Assembly (NCBI RefSeq): GCF_036227405.1
Contig: NZ_CP109473.1
Span: forward strand, 8,308,001-8,372,000
Source: Streptomyces sp. NBC_01460
GTDB taxonomy: Bacteria; Actinomycetota; Actinomycetes; Streptomycetales; Streptomycetaceae
Direction of reading: 5' to 3'
Length of the DNA stretch: 64,000 bases
Within the stretch, counting starts at the first letter, position 1, and each line of letters starts with the position of its first letter. The notes under the pieces are model-generated. The model did no database searches and was not told where the DNA came from. It saw only the letters and a list, made by a program, of their open reading frames with translations. This document shows, piece by piece, positions 59,292 through 64,000 of the stretch. The translations under genes and the position numbers were made by a program.

Positions 59292-60098
59292 ATGAGCGAT
59301 CACCGACAGCCACCGGCCGACCGGCTGCGGACGGACGTGCCGCACTCCGCCCGGGTCTGGAACTACCTGCTCGGAGGCAAGGACAACTACCCCGCCGACG
59401 CCGAGGCGGGCGAGATGATCGTCCATGTCTTCCCGGACATCGCGAACATCGCGCGTGACCAGCGAGCCTTCCTCGCCCGCGCCGTCGGTTTCCTGACGGG
59501 CGAGGCGGGGATCACGCAGTTCCTCGACATCGGTACCGGACTGCCCACGGCCGACAACACGCACGAGGTAGCGCAGCGGACGGCACCGGATTCCCGGATC
59601 GTCTACGTCGACAACGACCCCTTGGTGCTGACGCACGCCCGCGCCCTGCTGACCAGCACCCCGGAGGGCGCGTGCGCGTACGTCGACGCGGATGTGCGTG
59701 ACACCGGCCGCGTCATCGAGGAGGCCGCCCGGACCCTCGATCTCCGGCGACCCGTCGGTCTGATGCTCCTCGGGATCATGGGACAGCTGCCCGACGACGA
59801 GGACCCGTGGACACTGGTCGGGCAGCTGATGACGGCGCTCCCGTCCGGAAGCCACCTCGCCCTCACCGACGGGACGGACACCAGCGACACGCTGAACCGC
59901 GCGATCGAGGCGTACAACGCGCATGCGCCGAGCGCGTACCACCTGCGCGGCCCGGCCCGGATCGCCGCTTTCTTCGACGGGCTGGAACTGGTCGAACCCG
60001 GAGTCGTCAGAACATCGGACTGGCGTCCCGGACCCGGCGGGAGCGGACGGGGCGGACCGTCGAGCCCGGCCGTGGGCGGTGTGGGACGCAAGCCCTGA
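59292..60098 (+). CDS. SAM-dependent methyltransferase of the DUF574 type
   Basis: 268 residues from the ATG at 59292. The family hallmark is the N-terminal SARVWNYLLGGKDNYPADAE, followed by a Rossmann core with ITQFLDIGTGLPTADNTHEV, VYVDNDPLVLTHARALL and YVDADVRDTG. This group is very numerous in streptomycetes and their substrates are not known. The C-terminal ~30 residues are Gly/Arg-rich. The alditol oxidase gene follows 34 bp later in the same direction. Confidence 0.92.
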   Translation: MSDHRQPPADRLRTDVPHSARVWNYLLGGKDNYPADAEAGEMIVHVFPDIANIARDQRAFLARAVGFLTGEAGITQFLDIGTGLPTADNTHEVAQRTAPDSRIVYVDNDPLVLTHARALLTSTPEGACAYVDADVRDTGRVIEEAARTLDLRRPVGLMLLGIMGQLPDDEDPWTLVGQLMTALPSGSHLALTDGTDTSDTLNRAIEAYNAHAPSAYHLRGPARIAAFFDGLELVEPGVVRTSDWRPGPGGSGRGGPSSPAVGGVGRKP

Positions 60099-60132
60099 TC
60101 CTGCGGTCGGCCGGGGCGTAAGCTCCGGAGGC

Positions 60133-61422
60133 ATGATCGATCATTCCCCGCACGCCCCGTCCGCCCGCCGGACGAACTGGGCGGGCAACATCACCTTCGG
60201 CGCGAAGCAGTTCCACGCCCCCACCTCGGTCGCCGAGCTCCAGGACATCGTGTCCGCGAGCACGGCCGTGAGGGCACTGGGCACCGGCCACTCCTTCAAC
60301 ACCGTCGCCGACACCCAGGGCGACCTCATATCCGTCGCCGGCCTGCCCCGCTCCGTCGAGATCGACCGGGAGGCCGGCACGGCGACGGTGAGCGCCGGGC
60401 TGCGTTTCGGGGAGCTGACCGGCACGCTGCACCGCAGCGGGTTCGCTCTGCACAACCTGGGCTCACTCCCTCACATCTCCGTCGCGGGTGCCTGCGCCAC
60501 CGGCACGCACGGATCCGGTGTGGGAAACCGCTCGCTGGCCGGTGCCGTCAGGGCGCTGGAGCTCGTCACCGCGGACGGCCGGCTGGAGCGGCTGGAGCGC
60601 GGTGACACCGACTTCGCCGGTGCGGTGGTCTCCCTGGGCGCGCTGGGGGTGGTCACCCGGCTGACCCTGGACCTCGTGCCGGCGTTCGAGATCCAGCAAT
60701 GGGTGTACGAGGGGCTTCCGCAGGAGCCGCTGCTCGACCGCTTCGACGAGATCATGTCCGAGGCCTACAGCGTGAGTCTCTTCACCGGCTGGCACGGCGG
60801 CCCGGTCGACCAGGTATGGCTCAAGCAGCGGGTGGGGGCCGACGGACCCGGCACCGCCCCGCACCGGTGGCACGGCGCCACGCTCGCGGAAGGGCCGAGG
60901 CACCCCGTGCCCGGTGTGGCGGCCGAGCACTGCACGCAGCAGCAGGGCCTCCCGGGCCCCTGGCACGCCAGGCTGCCCCACTTCCGCCTCGAGTTCACCC
61001 CGAGCAACGGGGAGGAACTGCAGTCGGAGTACTTCGTCGCCCGGCGCGACGCCGTCGCGGCCTACCGGGCGCTGGACCGGATCCGGCAGCGGATCGCGCC
61101 CCTGCTCCAGATCGGTGAGATCCGCACCGTGGCCGGCGACGACCTGTGGCTCAGCCCGGCCCAGGGCAGGGATTCCGTGGCGTTCCACTTCACCTGGGTG
61201 CCCGACACCGCAGCTGTCACGCCCGTCCTCGGTGCGATCGAGGAGGCTCTTGCCCCGTTCGGAGCCAGGCCGCACTGGGGCAAGGTCTTCACCACTCCGC
61301 CGGGCACCCTGCGGGAGCTGTACGGCCACCATGCCGACTTCGAGCGGCTGGCCGCCCGGCTCGACCCCGCAGGCACCTTCCGGAACGACTTCCTGGCGCG
61401 GCACTTCCCCCGTACGGACTGA
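60133..61422 (+). CDS. Alditol oxidase (AldO/xylitol oxidase type)
   Basis: 429 residues from the ATG at 60133 with GGAG seven bases upstream. VAO-type FAD-binding N-terminal domain: TNWAGNITFGAKQFHAPTSV, RALGTGHSFN with His53 as the probable covalent FAD site, SLPHISVAGACATGTHGSGV. The C-terminal substrate domain includes SEYFVARRDAV, EIRTVAGDDLWLSPAQGRDS and HWGKVFTTPP. It resembles S. coelicolor AldO, which oxidises xylitol, sorbitol and other alditols at C1 producing hydrogen peroxide. No signal peptide. Confidence 0.92.
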   Translation: MIDHSPHAPSARRTNWAGNITFGAKQFHAPTSVAELQDIVSASTAVRALGTGHSFNTVADTQGDLISVAGLPRSVEIDREAGTATVSAGLRFGELTGTLHRSGFALHNLGSLPHISVAGACATGTHGSGVGNRSLAGAVRALELVTADGRLERLERGDTDFAGAVVSLGALGVVTRLTLDLVPAFEIQQWVYEGLPQEPLLDRFDEIMSEAYSVSLFTGWHGGPVDQVWLKQRVGADGPGTAPHRWHGATLAEGPRHPVPGVAAEHCTQQQGLPGPWHARLPHFRLEFTPSNGEELQSEYFVARRDAVAAYRALDRIRQRIAPLLQIGEIRTVAGDDLWLSPAQGRDSVAFHFTWVPDTAAVTPVLGAIEEALAPFGARPHWGKVFTTPPGTLRELYGHHADFERLAARLDPAGTFRNDFLARHFPRTD

Positions 61423-61462
61423 GGGCGGACCGCTCGCCCGGGTGCGGTCCGGTCGGAGGGGG

Positions 61463-62452
61463 TCAGCCCAGTGGTCCGTCGGAGGAGCCCCCCGCCGACG
61501 GCCGCGGGGCGAGCTCCTCCACCAGGGCGGCCAGCTCCTCGCAGGCCACCTCCGTCTCGTGGCGGATGTTGTTGTGCTCGGTCACGATCGCCGCGAGCAG
61601 GAGCGCGGTGAGCGCCACACAGCCGTTGAGGATGCAGAGGTTGAGCGTCACCTCGAGCACCGAGTGGCCGTCGAACGGGCCCACCTCGTCGGTGCCGGCG
61701 ATGATCGCCATGACGGACATGAAAAGAGCGCACGGCGCGCTGCCGGCCAGCTGGAAGCGGAGAGCCGCCCAGACCAGGACCGGGAAGATGAGATAGATCA
61801 TCGACAGCGGGCTCCTGGTCGCCAGGATCGCCACCACCACGGTGACGACCGCGAGGGCCAGAGCCTCCGCCCACCGGTCGTCGAGCCGTGGCAGGCGGGC
61901 CCTCCGCAGGACGAACAGCAGCGGAGTGACCATCAGTACGCCCATCGCGTCCCCCGCCCACCAGGCGGACCACACCTGCCAGAAGTCTCCCGCGGGGAGC
62001 GCCCCGCTCAGGAACTGGACGCCGGTGCCCGTGGTGGCGCTGATGACCATGCCGGCCAGGGCGCCCAGGAACACCAGGGCGACCCCGTCCCGAAGGCGGT
62101 CCAGCTCGATGCGGAATCCCACCGCTCGCAGGGCCAGGTAGGAACAGACCGGTGCCACGACACTGCCCGTCGCGACGGCGAGGCCCCAGAGGGAGAAACC
62201 GTCGCTCATCCAGATGACGGTGCACAGGGAGCCGAGTGCGATACCGGGCCAGATGCGGAGACCCAGGTAGAACAGTGACGCGAGGGCGATCCCGGACGGC
62301 GGCCAGAGCGGGGTGACGATCGTTCCCTCCACCTCGACCTGTCTGCGGAGACCGATCAGTCCTGACACGTAGTAGGCGGCGGCGATGCCCAGCATCTGCA
62401 GAACGATCATGGTTCGGCGTCTGGTTTGCTCGCTGCGGATCACGCATCTCAT
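61463..62452 (-). CDS. MASE1-domain membrane sensor without output domain
   Basis: 329 residues from the ATG at 62452; ATG 62410 is an alternative. About eight membrane helices with the MASE1 features GTIVTPLWPPSGIALASLFY, GSLCTVIWMSDGFSLWGL, SAWWAGDAMGVLMVTPLLFV and YLIFPVLVWAALRF. The protein ends shortly after a coiled segment (AAIVTEHNNIRHETEVACEE), with no kinase or GGDEF. The gene upstream (55 bp) encodes a SpoIIE phosphatase, so the sensor and its likely output are separate proteins here, whereas in other actinobacteria they can be fused. Confidence 0.9.
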   Translation of the reverse strand: MRCVIRSEQTRRRTMIVLQMLGIAAAYYVSGLIGLRRQVEVEGTIVTPLWPPSGIALASLFYLGLRIWPGIALGSLCTVIWMSDGFSLWGLAVATGSVVAPVCSYLALRAVGFRIELDRLRDGVALVFLGALAGMVISATTGTGVQFLSGALPAGDFWQVWSAWWAGDAMGVLMVTPLLFVLRRARLPRLDDRWAEALALAVVTVVVAILATRSPLSMIYLIFPVLVWAALRFQLAGSAPCALFMSVMAIIAGTDEVGPFDGHSVLEVTLNLCILNGCVALTALLLAAIVTEHNNIRHETEVACEELAALVEELAPRPSAGGSSDGPLG

Positions 62453-62507
62453 AAGACACCGCGCATGGCGGCCCCGCCGTGGGTGACACGCGCGGCGGGG
62501 TTCGTCC

Positions 62508-63341
62508 TCACCCGGGGCCGGAGGCGGTGCCGTCGTGGCGCAGGACGAGCACGGCCGCGTCGTCCTCGTGGCCGGTGAGGACCGCGGCGTGGAGCACCCG
62601 GTCGGCGAGTTCCTCGGCATCGGCGCCGGCGTAGGCGCTCACCAGGCGCCGTATCCGGTCCAGTCCGTCGTCGATGCACAGCGACGGCCCTTCGATGACT
62701 CCGTCGGTGAGCATGACGAACGCGCCGTCGACGTCCAGATCACGGCGGGTGACGGGGTAGTGCTGACGGAGCTCGATGCCGAGCGGAAGGCCCCCGGCGT
62801 CGGCGGTGATGCCCGAGCGTCCGTCGGCGGTCGCCCACACGGAGGCGACGTGACCCGCGCGTGCGCTCCACAGTTGCCGAGTCCGCGGATCCAGCCGGAG
62901 GAAGGAGCACGTGGCGAAGAGGGTGGAATCCATCGACAGGATCAGATCGTTCGTGCGGCCCATCACCTCGCCCGGGTCGGCGGCCGAGCTGGCGATCGCG
63001 CGCATGGCGATCCGGATCTGCCCCATGAAGGCGGCGGCCTCCACGTCATGCCCCTGGACATCGCCGATGGCCAGGCCGAGTGATCCGTCCGGGAGCACGA
63101 AGCCGTCGTACCAGTCGCCGCCGATGTCCAGCCCGTCGCGTGCGGGAGCGTACCGTGCGGCGGTCTGCAGGCCCGGAAAGGCGGGCAGCGTCGCCGGCAA
63201 CATCTTGCGCTGCAGGGCCTGGGCCAGTTCCACGCGAGCCTGGTGCAGCTCCACCTCCTGCCGTGCTCGGGCAGTCAGGTGCTGCAAGGTGCTGAGCAGG
63301 TCCTCGGCGCTCGCCGACCGGGGAGTTCGACGCCGGTTCAT
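62508..63341 (-). CDS. SpoIIE-type PP2C phosphatase
   Basis: 277 residues from the ATG at 63341. An N-terminal coiled segment (LLSTLQHLTARARQEVELHQ) leads to the phosphatase domain: LQRKMLPATLPAFPGLQTAA, DIGGDWYDGFVLPDGS, LAIGDVQGHDVEAAAFMGQI, LTDGVIEGPS and HEDDAAVLVL, with the metal-binding aspartates present. No PAS, GAF or HATPase is attached. It probably dephosphorylates an anti-anti-sigma (STAS) protein encoded elsewhere. The MASE1 gene follows in the same direction. Confidence 0.93.
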   Translation of the reverse strand: MNRRRTPRSASAEDLLSTLQHLTARARQEVELHQARVELAQALQRKMLPATLPAFPGLQTAARYAPARDGLDIGGDWYDGFVLPDGSLGLAIGDVQGHDVEAAAFMGQIRIAMRAIASSAADPGEVMGRTNDLILSMDSTLFATCSFLRLDPRTRQLWSARAGHVASVWATADGRSGITADAGGLPLGIELRQHYPVTRRDLDVDGAFVMLTDGVIEGPSLCIDDGLDRIRRLVSAYAGADAEELADRVLHAAVLTGHEDDAAVLVLRHDGTASGPG

Positions 63342-63450
63342 GGGCCGCTCCGCGTTGCGATAGTTCCTGCATCATATTTCGGCGTCCGGACTCCGGCGAG
63401 TGCTGTGCCGTCCGAGCCGGACTCCTTCCCGGCCACCGGGCCGAGGGAGA

Positions 63451-63936
63451 TCAGCCGGCGCGCCCGAGGGACCAGGTGAGCCGCCCCAGGGTCTCCTGGA
63501 GGGCGAGCACCTCCTGGACCGACATGCCCGTGGCCCGCAGGATCGAGCGGGGTACGGGCAGGGCGCGCTCGCGCAGCGCGGTCCCGGCGCCGGTGAGGTG
63601 GACGGTGACCGACCGCTCGTCCTCCGGACTGCGCTCGCGCCTGACGAGTCCGGCCGACTCCAGGCGCTTGAGCAGCGGGGACAGGGTTCCCGAATCCAGG
63701 TGCAATCGCTCGCCGATCGTCTTGACGGGCAGCGGGCCGTGCTCCCACAGGACCATCATCGCCAGGTACTGCGGGTAGGTGAGGCCGAGGTCCCGGAGCG
63801 CTTCACGGTAGACGCCGCCGAAGGCGCGGGACGCCGCCTGCAGGGAGAAGCAGACCTGGTGGTCCAGCTTGAGCAGCTCGGTGTCAGGCAGGCCGGCGAG
63901 GTCGGGGGCCGGGGCCGGGGTCGGTGGTGACGTCAT
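63451..63936 (-). CDS. MarR-family OhrR-like redox regulator
   Basis: 161 residues from the ATG at 63936. Winged-helix MarR with the OhrR sensing cysteine at position 29 (LLKLDHQVCFSLQAASRAFG), the following Tyr (LTYPQYLAMMVLWEHG), and wing GLVRRERSPEDERSVTVHL. OhrR proteins release DNA when the Cys is oxidised by organic hydroperoxides, de-repressing ohrA. The palindrome upstream (63967-63980) supports this, and the ohrA-type gene would be expected just beyond the right edge, divergent. Confidence 0.9.
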   Translation of the reverse strand: MTSPPTPAPAPDLAGLPDTELLKLDHQVCFSLQAASRAFGGVYREALRDLGLTYPQYLAMMVLWEHGPLPVKTIGERLHLDSGTLSPLLKRLESAGLVRRERSPEDERSVTVHLTGAGTALRERALPVPRSILRATGMSVQEVLALQETLGRLTWSLGRAG

Positions 63937-63966
63937 GGATCCAGGGTAGCGTGCCGCCCATGATTC

Positions 63967-63980
63967 AGTTGTGCACAATT
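63967..63980. promoter_or_regulatory. OhrR-type operator-like palindrome
   Basis: AGTTGTGCACAATT has a perfect TTGTGCACAA core (63969-63978) and is followed by a related half-site TTGTGTGTAATT. It lies 31 bp upstream of the ohrR-like gene. Similar AT-rich palindromes with TTGTGCACAA are used by OhrR proteins in actinobacteria; binding is inference. Confidence 0.6.
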
Positions 63981-64000
63981 TGATTGTGTGTAATTCTCTT

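Overview
The window is very GC-rich actinobacterial chromosome and almost certainly Streptomyces. The reasons are strong third-position GC bias, GTG starts, many 4-base ATGA/GTGA gene overlaps, a complete gvpOAFGYZJLSK gas-vesicle cluster of the streptomycete type, a conservon (CvnA-B-C-D), a DUF574-type methyltransferase, an MT0933-type antitoxin, class-E sortase LAETG anchoring and an AA10 lytic polysaccharide monooxygenase. No tRNA, rRNA or CRISPR array was found. The mix of conserved hypotheticals, regulators, catabolic genes and a degraded insertion sequence fits an accessory or arm-proximal region.

Layout. 1-1052: end of a small hydrophobic protein and a Cys-rich zinc-ribbon protein. 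1059-1852: HhH-GPD-like protein overlapping a tiny membrane protein. 1980-3218: FUSC membrane protein. 3225-5100: a leftward three-gene unit of a haem-oxygenase-like di-iron oxidase, a HemK2-type methyltransferase and a CDGSH Fe-S protein. 5211-6676: a PHP protein with a polymerase-X-like N-terminus, plus a partner. 6801-12331: gas-vesicle cluster. 12415-13395: palindrome, DUF6131 peptide and a secreted LPMO carrying a TTA (bldA) codon. 13590-15863: DHA2 exporter and secreted amidase. 15965-20133: SNF2 ATPase and SWIM protein (coupled). 20392-22286: desaturase, small membrane protein and MOSC protein with a CTG start. 22327-25027: hypothetical, MpaB-like oxygenase, methyltransferase and a 36-bp tandem repeat. 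25121-30908: MHYT protein, then a conservon with an additional roadblock gene. 31016-35584: DUF6397, GNAT, LAETG surface protein and a PAS-GAF-SpoIIE-HATPase phosphatase. 35764-41904: enoyl-CoA hydratase-family protein, then the leftward rhamnose operon rhaI-rhaE-rhaB with two operator-like sites.

41918-44266 is a decay zone: a triply frameshifted ArsR-SRPBCC regulator, a small hypothetical, and a dead IS110 transposase (catalytic substitutions, one frameshift and a five-fold 15-bp tandem expansion). 44261-50517: SMI1 protein, hypothetical, GNAT and SRPBCC, a radical SAM protein with CX8CX2C cysteine spacing, and an OYE reductase divergent from a LysR regulator. 50785-56837: F420/NADP-type oxidoreductase, GH25 lysozyme, an orphan ctaD with a small membrane partner, VOC protein and a second FUSC protein. 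56976-63980: a fused ECF sigma/zinc-finger/TM/CAP protein, MT0933 antitoxin, methyltransferase, alditol oxidase, MASE1 sensor with a SpoIIE phosphatase, and an OhrR-like MarR regulator with a TTGTGCACAA palindrome at the right edge.

Functional themes are signalling without classical two-component pairs (conservon, SpoIIE phosphatases, MASE1, sigma-CAP), gas-vesicle biogenesis, and polysaccharide, rhamnose and polyol use. Several compact units look under-described: the di-iron oxidase/methyltransferase/CDGSH trio, the radical SAM neighbourhood and the membrane-tethered sigma factor. All functional names are inferred from motifs and family knowledge; no searches could be run.
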